Positions 37,151-45,530 are shown, counted from the first letter of the stretch. The stretch: 64,000 bases of DNA from Aureimonas frigidaquae (GCF_001463905.1 NZ_BBWR01000017.1:152788-216787); one strand, 5' to 3'. The notes: a model not told the origin generated them from the letters alone. Program-made: numbers and translations.

Positions 37151-37206
37151 CTGAATTTGCTGTTGTTATTGCATGCTAATTTAGTTCTTGGCGCATCCGT
37201 GTCGCG

Positions 37207-38391
37207 TCAGCCGAACACCGATGCCTCGGCTTCGGCCAACTCTGCCTCATCGTCACCCCGTGGAAACAGGTGTGAATAGGTATCCATCGTCATGGCGATC
37301 GTAGAGTGTCCCATACGCTCCTGAACGGACTTCGGGGGCAGGGCGAGGCCGCCGTCTTCTTTGCGATTGATAAGCCAGGACGCATGCCAGTGCCGCAGGG
37401 CGTGGAGGCCGCTGTATTTGGCCACGAGGATCGGCTTGGTCTTTTTGTCCCGCTTGCCGGTGTCGATCGAGACGCCGGCCGCTACCCAAGCAGGATGCAG
37501 GCCACGCTTCAAGATGTTCCCCAACACCTCCACATTGCCGGACATGTTCGGGAAGACCAGACCGAGCTTCCCCTTTGGGCACGCCACCTTCCACTCCCGC
37601 AGCGTGTTCAGCGCCATCGGAGGCAGCGGCACAGTTCGTTCGCCGCTGACCGACTTCGGTGACCCTATGGCGTTGAACCGGTCAGCGCGTTGCCGGACGT
37701 GGATCTCACGTTTGCCGAGATCAACATCGACCCATCGCAAGCCGCGCAACTCGGATGCGCGAAGGCCACAGAAAGCCGCAACCAAGATCAGCGGGCGCCA
37801 GCGGCCCGATACGCTGTTGATTAGTGCGCGGATCTCTTCCCGGTTGGGGATATCGACGCCGACCTTCAGCTTCCCCTGATGGCGACCCTCGCCACCGCCG
37901 CGCCGTGACCGCATGTCACGCGCAACGTTCCGCCCGACCAGCCCGCGCTCCTGTGCCTCGGCCAGCAGTGTCGACATGGTGGTCAAGACGCGCCGCGTCA
38001 TCGAGGCCGAACGACCCTTCTCCCGCAGTTCATCTTCGAATGCGCGCAGGCGAGAGATCGTCAGCATGTTCAGCCGCGTCTGTCCGATCAGTGGATTGAC
38101 GTGCAGCCGCAGCAGGCGCGCGTAATCTTCGACTGTCGAGCGCTCCAGGTTTGAGACCCGCGCCCCGGTTAGCCAAAGCCGGCCGGCTTCCTCGACTGTG
38201 GTGCTTTCGCTGTCGGCCACATGCACGCCTTGGCGCACCTCCACCGCGGCTGACGAGGCGAACTGATCAGCCTGCTTCTTCAGTTTGAAGGTCTTGCGGC
38301 GCCGTTTCCCGCCTGCGTCTGTGTATTCGCACACCCATGCGCTGCGCTCTTCGCCTGACGGCGTGGTCCACGTGCGTTTGCGGACACTCAT
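37207..38391 (-). CDS. int: Tyrosine recombinase (integrase)
   Basis: A 394-aa site-specific integrase. The N-terminal part holds an AP2-like arm-binding segment and a SAM-like core-binding domain (about 60-160). The catalytic domain has the complete set: R211 (CGLRASELRGLRW), K246, H330-x-x-R333 (LHALRHWHASWL), H362 (MGHSTI) and the nucleophile Y372 (MDTYSHLFP). It lies just inside attL, the usual position for tRNA-targeting islands. Its start overlaps the stop of the ribbon-helix-helix gene (TAATG), so the two are coupled. Confidence 0.96.
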   Translation of the reverse strand: MSVRKRTWTTPSGEERSAWVCEYTDAGGKRRRKTFKLKKQADQFASSAAVEVRQGVHVADSESTTVEEAGRLWLTGARVSNLERSTVEDYARLLRLHVNPLIGQTRLNMLTISRLRAFEDELREKGRSASMTRRVLTTMSTLLAEAQERGLVGRNVARDMRSRRGGGEGRHQGKLKVGVDIPNREEIRALINSVSGRWRPLILVAAFCGLRASELRGLRWVDVDLGKREIHVRQRADRFNAIGSPKSVSGERTVPLPPMALNTLREWKVACPKGKLGLVFPNMSGNVEVLGNILKRGLHPAWVAAGVSIDTGKRDKKTKPILVAKYSGLHALRHWHASWLINRKEDGGLALPPKSVQERMGHSTIAMTMDTYSHLFPRGDDEAELAEAEASVFG

Positions 38392-38738
38392 TAGTCGAAT
38401 ATCGAGGGTTTACGTTCGCCTACACTCTTGCGCATCATTGCCGTCATCTCGGTAACGAACTTGCGATTTTCCTCCGAAAGCGATCCGGTATTGCGCAGTT
38501 CCTTGAGCGCGTCTTCCCAGATACCAACGAAAAAGCTTTGGGTTGTCTTTAGCGTATCCAGTTGCTCACGGGTGTCCTCTACAAGCTTAATAAAGTGCGC
38601 TTCTTTCTCGAAGCTGTGTCGCAGCCTTTCCACGATTTCCGCGGTAATGCTCTTACCCGATGCATTCGCACGTTGCTCGATTTGAGCCTTGAGATCGTCC
38701 GGTATCCTAAGCCTGAAATGAAGGTCTTCTCTAGCCAT
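38391..38738 (-). CDS. Arc-type ribbon-helix-helix DNA-binding protein
   Basis: A 115-aa protein with an Arc/MetJ ribbon-helix-helix at residues 5-45 (HFRLRIPDDLKAQIEQ then ITAEIVERLRHSF) and a helical C-terminal tail with coiled-coil character. Translation is coupled to the integrase. It probably represses its own operon and the divergent gene at 38861, acting as the island's lysogeny or excision switch; this is inference. The frame opens further upstream to 38804, but the ATG at 38738 matches the Arc N-terminus. Confidence 0.82.
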   Translation of the reverse strand: MAREDLHFRLRIPDDLKAQIEQRANASGKSITAEIVERLRHSFEKEAHFIKLVEDTREQLDTLKTTQSFFVGIWEDALKELRNTGSLSEENRKFVTEMTAMMRKSVGERKPSIFD

Positions 38739-38763
38739 GCCGCACCCGTGACGCAAATAGTGG

Positions 38764-38806
38764 TTGACACTGATGACCCACCAGTGCCACACATTCAATG
38801 CCACAC
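38764..38806. promoter_or_regulatory. Divergent control region with direct repeats
   Basis: Between the divergent regulator genes lie a TTGACA hexamer (38764-38769), two copies of TGCCACAC (38785-38792 and 38799-38806, 14 bases apart) and a CACTG/CAGTG inverted repeat. Tandem 8-mers of this kind suit a ribbon-helix-helix repressor. The -10 element is not clear. Confidence 0.45.
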
Positions 38807-38860
38807 CAATGACGCACTAACAACGAGCGGTCTGCCGGTTTGGTTAGGAAAGGGTTGATA

Positions 38861-39049
38861 ATGAGCACACACGACCATCAACTCGATCTCGTTTGGGGGA
38901 TCGAAAATATTGGGAAGGTCATCGGGCGTAACGTTCCGCAGACCTATCATATGCTGAAGAATGGCCATCTGCCTGCGCGGCAGGTCGGCTAGCGATGGGT
39001 CGCATCGCGGTCCAAGCTCATCGAGTTCTTTATGGGGGAAGCGGCATGA
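38861..39049 (+). pseudogene. AlpA/excisionase-like HTH gene interrupted by an in-frame amber codon
   Basis: ATG at 38861 encodes an HTH of the AlpA/MerR-like type (NIGKVIGRNVPQTYHMLKNGHLPARQVG). A TAG at 38990-38992 then stops it after 43 residues. The frame continues without a break to TGA 39047 as RWVASRSKLIEFFMGEAA, exactly the beta-wing and helix expected after LPARQVG in this family. The intact product would be about 62 aa and would probably act as excisionase or activator. Either the gene is dead, the short form works, or the amber is read through. Confidence 0.72.
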
Positions 39050-39255
39050 CGCCGAAAAGGTAAAGGCTCCGAAGCGCCAACTTCGAAGCCTTCAGTAATT
39101 GAGACTGTCAAAGCCCCTGAACAGCGGCGACGATCTCACGATCCCACCATCACCGTCAACTGCCTGCACCCTCGAGGTGCCGGAGCGGTGAAGCTTTGTC
39201 TCCTGGACTGTCGCAGCGAAGCGAGACGGCCGGGCATCCTCGAAAGGGAAAAGAC

Positions 39256-39648
39256 GTGACCGCAATTTCAAAGACCGCCCACTCTGTGCTCGACATCGCC
39301 AAGTTGATGGCCGAAGCACGTGAACTGGAAGATGCGTCTCCTGGCAGCGGCTGCAACGCAGAGAGGGCCGAAGCCCTGCGTGCCGCAATCACAACGGTGC
39401 GGGCAACTTCTCACCTCGACGCCGCGATCCAGACCAAGCTGGCGTCGGATCTCGTGTCGCGCATCCGGGATGCTGCCGCGAATAATGCGGATGTCGACCA
39501 CTATCTCGATGAACTCGACCGCCTTTTATGGTCGGTTTTCGACGTCGCCGACAAAGCTTCTGCCGGCGGTGTTGACTGGTTGGTCGCGCGCGGCTTCTCG
39601 GAGCGGCACCTCAGCCCGTGGGCCTCATCTGAAGGGGCGGGGCAATGA
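39256..39648 (+). CDS. Hypothetical island protein
   Basis: A 130-aa mainly helical protein with no recognised family. A GTG at 39256 has GGGAAAAG upstream and is preferred to the upstream start at 39196. Helices around residues 8-30 and 45-85 and a C-terminal WLVARGFSERHL are visible. It overlaps the next gene by ATGA. The 206 bp before it (39050-39255) hold no gene I can support. Confidence 0.55.
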   Translation: MTAISKTAHSVLDIAKLMAEARELEDASPGSGCNAERAEALRAAITTVRATSHLDAAIQTKLASDLVSRIRDAAANNADVDHYLDELDRLLWSVFDVADKASAGGVDWLVARGFSERHLSPWASSEGAGQ

Positions 39649-40550
39649 CCCCTGAAGACCGCCGGCGGCTGACGCCTCATCCACGCTCCGTGCTCCATTT
39701 CTTGCGCTTTTGTTTGCAAGTACGTGAAACCGAAAGTCTTACTCTCCCTGTTGAGATTGATCCGGACATTTTCCGAATTGTTGCCGAGACACTTCGGCTC
39801 GACCGGGGCGAGAGCAACGCAGCCTTTCACCGGCACCGCACGAGGGCGACTAAGGAATTCGGAAATGTTCGTGAAGCGGTCGCGCAGGACGCGGAGCGCC
39901 TCATTGACACTGTCAATCAGGAGCTCGTTGACTGGATCAGCGGCCTAGTATGGCAAAATCGGACGCTGCGTTATGTGCTGCTAAAGCAGCAGGACACGCA
40001 TCAAGGGCGTAAGCGGTCTGCCGCGACACAGGCCAACATGGCGTTTGATCGTCAACTGAACGCGGCCATTGCCGGGCTTTTCGTGACGTTTGGCGCCGGG
40101 GAGATATCCCGAACTGCGCTTGTTGCTCAGAAGGGCAAGCCACGTGGGGCTCAGGATGGCGTTGTCAGCTACTCCCATGTCCGTAGTCGCCTGGCGACTT
40201 ACACTGGACCGCTGTGGAGCGTCTGGAACCCTGATCGGACCGAAGTGGCCTTCGCTACGGCGTCGCTTGCTGGAGGATTGGCCGACGACATTCGCATCGC
40301 GCATTGGGCGTGGAAGCTGTTCAGGGCATCCGACTACTCGCCATCAAACCATGAAGCCAGGCTAAACAGCGTCATCGACAGCGGCGACTTAGCCCAGTGG
40401 CTGCACGATGCTGAAAATGAACACGACCCAGCGTTCGACAGCCAGCGCAAACGGGCAGTTGAACACCTCGAGAGCTACGTGATCCGCCATCAAATCAAGA
40501 TGCTGGAGAAGCGGCGGCGTGTCCCTTTAACGTCGAAAATGACCGCATGA
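39645..40550 (+). CDS. Hypothetical island protein
   Basis: A 301-aa, basic and helical protein with no recognised domain. The central part has RKRSAATQANMAFDRQL followed by an Ile/Phe-rich strand and SLAGGLADDIRIAHWAWKLF. The C-terminus is Lys/Arg-rich (MLEKRRRVPLTSKM), compatible with nucleic-acid binding. It is coupled to the preceding gene by ATGA overlap, so the two may form one complex ahead of the replication genes. Confidence 0.6.
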   Translation: MTPEDRRRLTPHPRSVLHFLRFCLQVRETESLTLPVEIDPDIFRIVAETLRLDRGESNAAFHRHRTRATKEFGNVREAVAQDAERLIDTVNQELVDWISGLVWQNRTLRYVLLKQQDTHQGRKRSAATQANMAFDRQLNAAIAGLFVTFGAGEISRTALVAQKGKPRGAQDGVVSYSHVRSRLATYTGPLWSVWNPDRTEVAFATASLAGGLADDIRIAHWAWKLFRASDYSPSNHEARLNSVIDSGDLAQWLHDAENEHDPAFDSQRKRAVEHLESYVIRHQIKMLEKRRRVPLTSKMTA

Positions 40551-40602
40551 AGCGCAACGTCTTTGATGCCAGCATAGTGGCGGAACAACTCGAGGGAGCG
40601 CC

Positions 40603-40842
40603 ATGAGACTTGCAACGAGGACAACCGAGCCGACGGCTTTGACTATTGCCGAGGCGGCTACCTGGGCTGGCCGCAGTGATAGTTGGATCAGGGCATGGCT
40701 CCGAGCTGAGGTCTTGGAGCCCGTTGAAGTGAATGGACGAAGCGGGGTCACTGTAGCCAGCCTGCGCGCACTCGTCCGTCAGCGTCCCCGCATTAACCGC
40801 CCGCCCACTCTCAGGCTCGTGGTGAACAACGATCGTCCCTGA
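40603..40842 (+). CDS. Small HTH protein (MerR/excisionase-like)
   Basis: A 79-aa protein with ALTIAEAATWAGRSDSWIRAWLRAEVLEPVEVNGRSGVTVASLRAL, the helix-turn-helix plus wing layout of excisionase-like proteins. It may act in place of the interrupted gene at 38861 or regulate the replication gene that follows. Start ATG has GAGGGAGCG upstream. Confidence 0.6.
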   Translation: MRLATRTTEPTALTIAEAATWAGRSDSWIRAWLRAEVLEPVEVNGRSGVTVASLRALVRQRPRINRPPTLRLVVNNDRP

Positions 40843-40895
40843 AAGTAGACGGCGCCAGCGGGAGCGAACCGCCAGCGCCGGAATAAGGATTGCAC

Positions 40896-43409
40896 ATGAA
40901 TACCTTAGCGCATTCCGAGCCGAAAGTGAATGGTAAGCCGGCAGCGTTGTTCGGCGACGTCGTTGCCGATCGAGCAGACGAACCCAACCTACGTGTCAGC
41001 GCAGCATCGCCCGAAGATCGTGCGGATGCCGCGGTTTCATTTCTTGAGCGTTTCGACCCTGACGGTTGGCACAATATCGTGCGCTACAACGGCCTTCGAT
41101 GGGATGGGTTCACGATGCCCCCCGGGCGGTGGGATGAAGCCCGACGCTTCATCCTTGAGGGCATAGATCGTGGTGACAATCTCTACTTTTCACCGAACGA
41201 ACCTGCACCCGGAAGTCGACACGGCAAGCTGAGCAAGACCGATATCGGCAATATACGCAGCATCTCCGCTGATATCGACCTTCCGGGGCGAAATGCCCCG
41301 CAGGAAATCGATGCACTCGGTGCACGTCTCCGCGACGACACGGCTGCGTTCCCACCGACTTTTGTCATTGATAGCGGTGGCGGCTTCCAGCTGCACTGGA
41401 AGCTCTCGGACCCATTGCCAGTCAGTAATGAAGTGACCGCCTGGGCCGAGGCTCAAGGCCGAAGCATAAGTCGGCTGCTCGCGGGCGACGCAACTCAGAA
41501 CATCGATCGCCTCGCGCGACTGCCTGGTACCGTAAACACCCCCAACTTAAGCAAGCAGGCTAGAGGACGGGTGATGCGCCCTGCAACCTTGGTTAGACAG
41601 ACGAGCGCCGTGATGTCGCCGGACCAATTCGCGGCATTCGCACCGCCGCTCGCAAAGGCGACACAGGACGCTGCCGATCGTGACGACGCAATTGCGCGGA
41701 GACAGTCGGAATTTTCCTCGGCATGGGGAAAACTGACGGCCGCGATAGATTTTCAGGATCTGCCAGCGGGACTGAAATCTCGCTTGCAAGCTGCCATGGC
41801 TCAGAGTTCATCGCTTGCTGGGCTTTGGAATGGGCAGGACGCACCGTCCGATACGACCGGGTCAGGATATCGCGAGGCCCTCGCTCGACTGTTAGCGCAG
41901 TCCGGGTTTGAGGCCGAGGATTACGTTTCCCTCACTTGGGTTTGGGATCACTCGGTACAGGCCGGTCATGATCGAGCTGAAAAGCTGACGCCTCGCGCGC
42001 TGGCACGTGATTGGGAAAGGTGCGGCTACCCCCATTCCCCCCGCGGTATTGTGGAGCGGTATTTCGAAGAGCCATCGGAACCGCTTTTTCCCGCTGTCTC
42101 CGGAGCTTCTGGAGATGGCGAGCCAACGTTCGATTTCGCCACGGCCTCTCGTCTAGACGTCGATGAGATTGAGGTAATACCTCCTCGTCAGTTTGTTCTC
42201 GGCACGCGCTTTCAACCTGGCGTGGTGACAATCGGCTCTGGTCCTCCAGGCGTGTCCAAGTCCACTTTTTCTATTCTAACAGCGCTGGCAATTGCGACCG
42301 GTAGATCACTGACCCAAGAGTACGTTGCACGCCCTGGTCCGGTGCTAATTTACAACGCGGAAGATCCTCGGGAGGAAATGCGTCGCCGGATAATGGCAAT
42401 AGCACGGGTACACGAGGTTCCAGACCGCATAGTTCGTGAACGCGTTCGCATACTGTCCGGGTACGACGACCACCGCTTGGTGTTCGCCGAGCGGAAGGAG
42501 CGCAACGGGTCGATTTCACCCAACCCCGATATCGCGGCTTTCGCTGCCTTCGTTCGTAGCGAAGGCATTGTCTATGTTGGCTTGGATCCGATGATTGCCC
42601 TGCATCGCGGTCTCGATGAGAACGCTTCGGCCGATATGGAGGCCTTGGGCGTATCACTCCGGTCGTTCGCGCAACGGTCCGGCGCTGCGATTGATCTCAT
42701 CCATCACACAGTGAAATCTCGAGGTAACTCAGACCAGAGCGCCGGCAGTGCGGACGCGTCACGCGGGAGCAGCTCCATTATGGGCTTTGTACGGGCGGCT
42801 TACACTCTGTTCCCGATGAGCCCTGCAATTGCTGCCGAGCTCGCGTTGCCACCCGACCGTGCATCTCAGATGGTTCGTTTGGATGATGCAAAGCGCAACT
42901 ACGCTCGCCGGCAACCTGGCGAGAAATGGTTCGAGATGATTTCAGCCCTGCCGACAGGTGAGCGGGTTGCGCCGAGAGATTTCCAATCGACGGTTCCTGA
43001 AGTAGCCGCACGGGCGAATTCCTCAGTCGGCGTCCACCTCCGGTTCGACGCAAGTCGGCAGCGGGTTCTCGCCGCGTTGGCCAAGGCAGATGGCGGCGCC
43101 AGACAGGAGGCCGAACTGCTTCGCTTTATCGCCTCCACAATGACCCAAGACGCTACGTCTCGGACAGATCTATCACGTGTCATGTGTGACAGCCTCGGGT
43201 TCAGCGCGACTACTGGACGCGAGAAGATCAATGCGGTGGTCCCCTCAGAGAGGAGGCATGCCCGTGAGGTCGAGGTCGATGGATGCGTCTACGCGGTATG
43301 GCGTGAGAGGCAAAAAACGGCCGGTAATCCTGCGTGGTATGTCCACCGACAATTTGTCAGACAGATTGTCGAAGCTGAAGAAGTCTCGAACGGAGGTGTT
43401 TTCGAGTGA
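40896..43409 (+). CDS. Primase-helicase replication protein (RepB-like primase plus RepA-like AAA_25 ATPase)
   Basis: An 837-aa fused replication initiator. The N-terminal primase-like domain (about residues 55-215) has NLYFSPNEP, SADIDLPG (Asp126, Asp128), SGGGFQLHWKL and RLARLPGTVNTPN, the pattern of RepB/archaeo-eukaryotic-type primases. The C-terminal half has a hexameric-helicase ATPase: Walker A GPPGVSKS (449-456), LIYNAEDP, Walker B-like VGLDPMIALH and IDLIHHTVKSRG. In Walker A, Ser replaces the usual Gly before Lys. AAGGAT precedes ATG 40896. Iterons lie directly at its 3' end, as in phage satellites and plasmids. Confidence 0.85.
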   Translation: MNTLAHSEPKVNGKPAALFGDVVADRADEPNLRVSAASPEDRADAAVSFLERFDPDGWHNIVRYNGLRWDGFTMPPGRWDEARRFILEGIDRGDNLYFSPNEPAPGSRHGKLSKTDIGNIRSISADIDLPGRNAPQEIDALGARLRDDTAAFPPTFVIDSGGGFQLHWKLSDPLPVSNEVTAWAEAQGRSISRLLAGDATQNIDRLARLPGTVNTPNLSKQARGRVMRPATLVRQTSAVMSPDQFAAFAPPLAKATQDAADRDDAIARRQSEFSSAWGKLTAAIDFQDLPAGLKSRLQAAMAQSSSLAGLWNGQDAPSDTTGSGYREALARLLAQSGFEAEDYVSLTWVWDHSVQAGHDRAEKLTPRALARDWERCGYPHSPRGIVERYFEEPSEPLFPAVSGASGDGEPTFDFATASRLDVDEIEVIPPRQFVLGTRFQPGVVTIGSGPPGVSKSTFSILTALAIATGRSLTQEYVARPGPVLIYNAEDPREEMRRRIMAIARVHEVPDRIVRERVRILSGYDDHRLVFAERKERNGSISPNPDIAAFAAFVRSEGIVYVGLDPMIALHRGLDENASADMEALGVSLRSFAQRSGAAIDLIHHTVKSRGNSDQSAGSADASRGSSSIMGFVRAAYTLFPMSPAIAAELALPPDRASQMVRLDDAKRNYARRQPGEKWFEMISALPTGERVAPRDFQSTVPEVAARANSSVGVHLRFDASRQRVLAALAKADGGARQEAELLRFIASTMTQDATSRTDLSRVMCDSLGFSATTGREKINAVVPSERRHAREVEVDGCVYAVWRERQKTAGNPAWYVHRQFVRQIVEAEEVSNGGVFE

Positions 43410-43714
43410 TACCTGCGAGACCTGCAAATGCCCAAAACCCTTATTTTCTGGGAACCTGCAAACCTGCAGATACCTGCGAAGGCTGCACCTCTCGCATGTA
43501 TGGAGCTGTAACCCAGCATCTGCGGGGGTTAGGAAACCTGCAGACCTCAACACCCTGCAAACCTGCAACGCCCCCCTTTATAGGGGCGGTTGCAGGTTTA
43601 GCGTCGCAGGTATCAGAGTTCGTTGCCGAGTGGGTGAGAAAGACAAATTGTCCGGCGGCGTGCCGCCTCGAGATGATACCCCAGATGTGCTGGCCTAGGA
43701 GCGGCGCTCAATGA
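43406..43714 (+). CDS. Small Cys-rich hypothetical protein overlapping the iterons
   Basis: A 102-aa frame starting at GTG 43406. It has a good GGAGGT eight bases upstream (inside the end of the primase-helicase gene), a GTGA overlap with that gene and an ATGA overlap with the next, so it fits the coupled chain. Its peptide repeats (TCKPADTCEG, PCKPATPP) simply reflect the ACCTGC iterons. It may be a real gene that hosts the origin, or a spacer kept open for coupling. Confidence 0.45.
   Translation: MIPARPANAQNPYFLGTCKPADTCEGCTSRMYGAVTQHLRGLGNLQTSTPCKPATPPFIGAVAGLASQVSEFVAEWVRKTNCPAACRLEMIPQMCWPRSGAQ
43411..43611. other. Iteron cluster with hairpin, probable replication origin
   Basis: ACCTGC occurs seven times on the plus strand (starts 43411, 43420, 43454, 43462, 43472, 43536, 43561) and twice as GCAGGT (43592, 43606) within 201 bases, with a one-mismatch copy at 43553. 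The copies at 43561 and 43592 lie in a hairpin: 11 bp of AAACCTGCAAC paired with its complement, a one-base bulge, and 5 bp of GCCCC/GGGGC around an eight-base loop (43559-43599). Position at the 3' end of the primase-helicase gene supports an origin. Confidence 0.65.
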
Positions 43715-44274
43715 CTGGCCGGCCCGGGAACTGCCCTGCACATGTCCGCCTGCAAGCTCGACAGGCCATTACCGATTATAATCGGAATGTTCGGCCCTTC
43801 CGACCGAGATGCTCGGCAACGGCAAGATCGACCGGCGAGCAATGCCGCCGGATAGCCATGGAAAATGGAAAGTGCGACTGCCACGGCGGTAAGACGCCTC
43901 GCGGCAAAAATTGGCATCGTCCGCAATGGCCGAACCCAAATCGGTCCGATGCGGGTGTGCGGTTAGACCGCAAACTTCGTGATCGGGACCGAGCGGCAAA
44001 GAAACTGAACCGGCGCCTCTTAGCCGCCGACGAGGCTGAGCGCGAAAGCTATCGCAAGTGGAAGGCGGCTCATCAGCCCGGCGATCCAGCAGCGCGAACC
44101 GCGCGCCGGCGGCAGATCGCGGAGGCCCGATCAGCCCGGGCGAGTTTAGAAGCCCATGCGTCAGCGCCGGCAATAGCCGACAGCAGGCTTGCTACGCTCG
44201 ACGCTGAGTTAGCTGAGTTGCAGCGGATGCGTGATGAGCGTGCCATCGCTCAAGGAGAAGGAGTTTTCGGGTGA
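43711..44274 (+). CDS. HGGxSTG-like zinc-finger phage protein
   Basis: A 187-aa protein with a small Cys/His motif near residues 34-68 (RCSATARSTGEQCRRIAM then CDCHGGKTPRG). It resembles the HGGxSTG domain proteins often encoded just before small terminase genes in alphaproteobacterial phages. The rest is a long Arg/Ala-rich helix with coiled-coil character ending LDAELAELQRMRDER. A helper of packaging or DNA binding is possible but unproven. It is coupled by overlaps to both neighbours. Confidence 0.65.
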   Translation: MTGRPGNCPAHVRLQARQAITDYNRNVRPFRPRCSATARSTGEQCRRIAMENGKCDCHGGKTPRGKNWHRPQWPNPNRSDAGVRLDRKLRDRDRAAKKLNRRLLAADEAERESYRKWKAAHQPGDPAARTARRRQIAEARSARASLEAHASAPAIADSRLATLDAELAELQRMRDERAIAQGEGVFG

Positions 44275-44573
44275 CTGATGAAATCGAGAGCGAACGTCGC
44301 GATGTACTGCGCACCATTCAGGTGGAAGGCATTCGGGCAGCAGCTGATGCAGCGATCGCGATCTGCCAGGATCCGAAGGCTCCTGCCCCTGCCAGGGCCA
44401 CCGCGGCTGGTCTGCTCTTCCGCGCCGCGGCGCTCGGCGGCTTTGGTAAAGCTGACGAAGCCGAGCGTGCGAAAGAACCGCACGAGATGACGCCGGAGGA
44501 AATTGATCGCGAATTGCGCCGCATGCGGGAGAGCATGCGAACTGGCTCACGAAAAGATGGCGTTTTCGACTAG
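44271..44573 (+). CDS. Small phage protein, possibly small-terminase-like
   Basis: A 100-aa helical protein starting at GTG 44271, overlapping the previous stop. A central ATAAGLLFRAAALGGFGKADEAE and an acidic-basic C-terminal helix (EEIDRELRRMRESM) are seen. Its place after an HGG protein is where small terminase subunits lie, but the sequence itself is not decisive. It ends in GVFD followed by TAG with no coupled gene behind it, suggesting that downstream genes were lost. Confidence 0.5.
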   Translation: MTDEIESERRDVLRTIQVEGIRAAADAAIAICQDPKAPAPARATAAGLLFRAAALGGFGKADEAERAKEPHEMTPEEIDRELRRMRESMRTGSRKDGVFD

Positions 44574-44611
44574 TGCCATTTGGGTATACCCGGATGGCAC
44601 TGGCCAAACAG

Positions 44612-44680
44612 CGGTTCGATAATTCCGTTTGACAACTCAAAACGAACCGGTACTAATGGTACTAGTCAAAACGAACCGGT
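44612..44680. repeat. Repeats upstream of the small serine recombinase (possible res site or operator)
   Basis: Two exact 15-bp direct repeats TCAAAACGAACCGGT (44637-44651 and 44666-44680), 29 bases apart, flank two GGTACTA repeats. An inverted CGGTTCG lies at 44612-44618. This clustering immediately before a resolvase-type gene suits a recombination site or a self-regulating operator. Confidence 0.55.
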
Positions 44681-44687
44681 GCCTAGA

Positions 44688-45311
44688 ATGTTGACCCGCC
44701 TTTATCTCCGAGCTTCAACTATCGATCAGGACGCAGAGCGGGCACGCGGCGCCTTGGAGCGCTTTGCGGAGGAGAGGGGTCTCAATGTAGCCGGTGCCTA
44801 CGTTGAGCACGCCAGCGGCGCTGCATTAGCCCGCCCGGAGCTTTTCCGTCTGCTGCGCGACAGCCGCCCCGGTGACATTTTGCTTGTTGAACAGATCGAT
44901 CGCTTGACCCGATTGTCCGTTGGCGATTGGGCGTCGCTGAAGGCGGAGATCCAAACTAGGCACGTGAGGATTGTGTCGTTGGATTTGCCGACATCGTGGG
45001 CAATGGCTACGCCGGGTGCTGACGAATTCACAAAACGATTGTTCGATGCGCTTAACCACTTAATGCTGGATTTGCTCGCGGCCGTAAGTGCCAAGGATTA
45101 CGACGACCGCCGTAGGAGGCAGGCCGAAGGAGTTTTGAAGGCAAAGGCGGCAGGCAAGTTCCGCGGACGGCCGGAGAACACGACGCGGAACAGTGCTCTC
45201 GTCGGGATGCTCCAGAAGGGAATGAGCTGGAGCGAGATTATTGCAGCGACTGGCGCCTCACGCTCTACATTGGCGCGGCTGGCCAAGCGTACGAAGATAG
45301 CTTCGACTTAG
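44688..45311 (+). CDS. Small serine recombinase (resolvase/invertase family)
   Basis: A 207-aa recombinase. The catalytic domain starts YLRASTIDQD (Arg8, nucleophile Ser10), continues with ALARPELFRLLRDSRPGDILLVEQIDRLTR, and ends in the long helix around KRLFDALNHLMLDLLAAVSAKDYDDRRRRQAEG. The C-terminal HTH is MLQKGMSWSEIIAATGASRSTLARLAK. It would resolve or invert DNA at paired sites. The open frame runs upstream to 44580 through the repeat region, but ATG 44688 begins the conserved domain. Bases 45312-45530 after it hold no gene I can support. Confidence 0.88.
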   Translation: MLTRLYLRASTIDQDAERARGALERFAEERGLNVAGAYVEHASGAALARPELFRLLRDSRPGDILLVEQIDRLTRLSVGDWASLKAEIQTRHVRIVSLDLPTSWAMATPGADEFTKRLFDALNHLMLDLLAAVSAKDYDDRRRRQAEGVLKAKAAGKFRGRPENTTRNSALVGMLQKGMSWSEIIAATGASRSTLARLAKRTKIAST

Positions 45312-45530
45312 GCTGATCCCGACCTAGCCACCGCGTGGGTGCGGAGCCCGACCCCACCCCCGCCGGGTACTCCGACCCGGGTGGCAGAAACGGCGGCCCA
45401 TCCCGCTACAAATTTCTGGCTACCCCGAACTTTTCCCGCGAAGCCATGGCGCTTTGTTGCCTATTTTTCGGTGATGAAGCGCAATTGGATCCGGACGATA
45501 ATCGGCCCATGATCAACCGCGGGCGTTCCG

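Noticed and set aside
43411..43611. Iteron cluster as a CRISPR array
   Set aside because: Repeats are only 6 bases, irregularly spaced and on both strands; no cas genes are present anywhere in the window.
43177..43698. Alternative plus-strand frame over the primase-helicase end and iterons
   Set aside because: It overlaps the primase-helicase C-terminus out of frame and lacks a ribosome site; the GTG frame at 43406 fits the coupling better.
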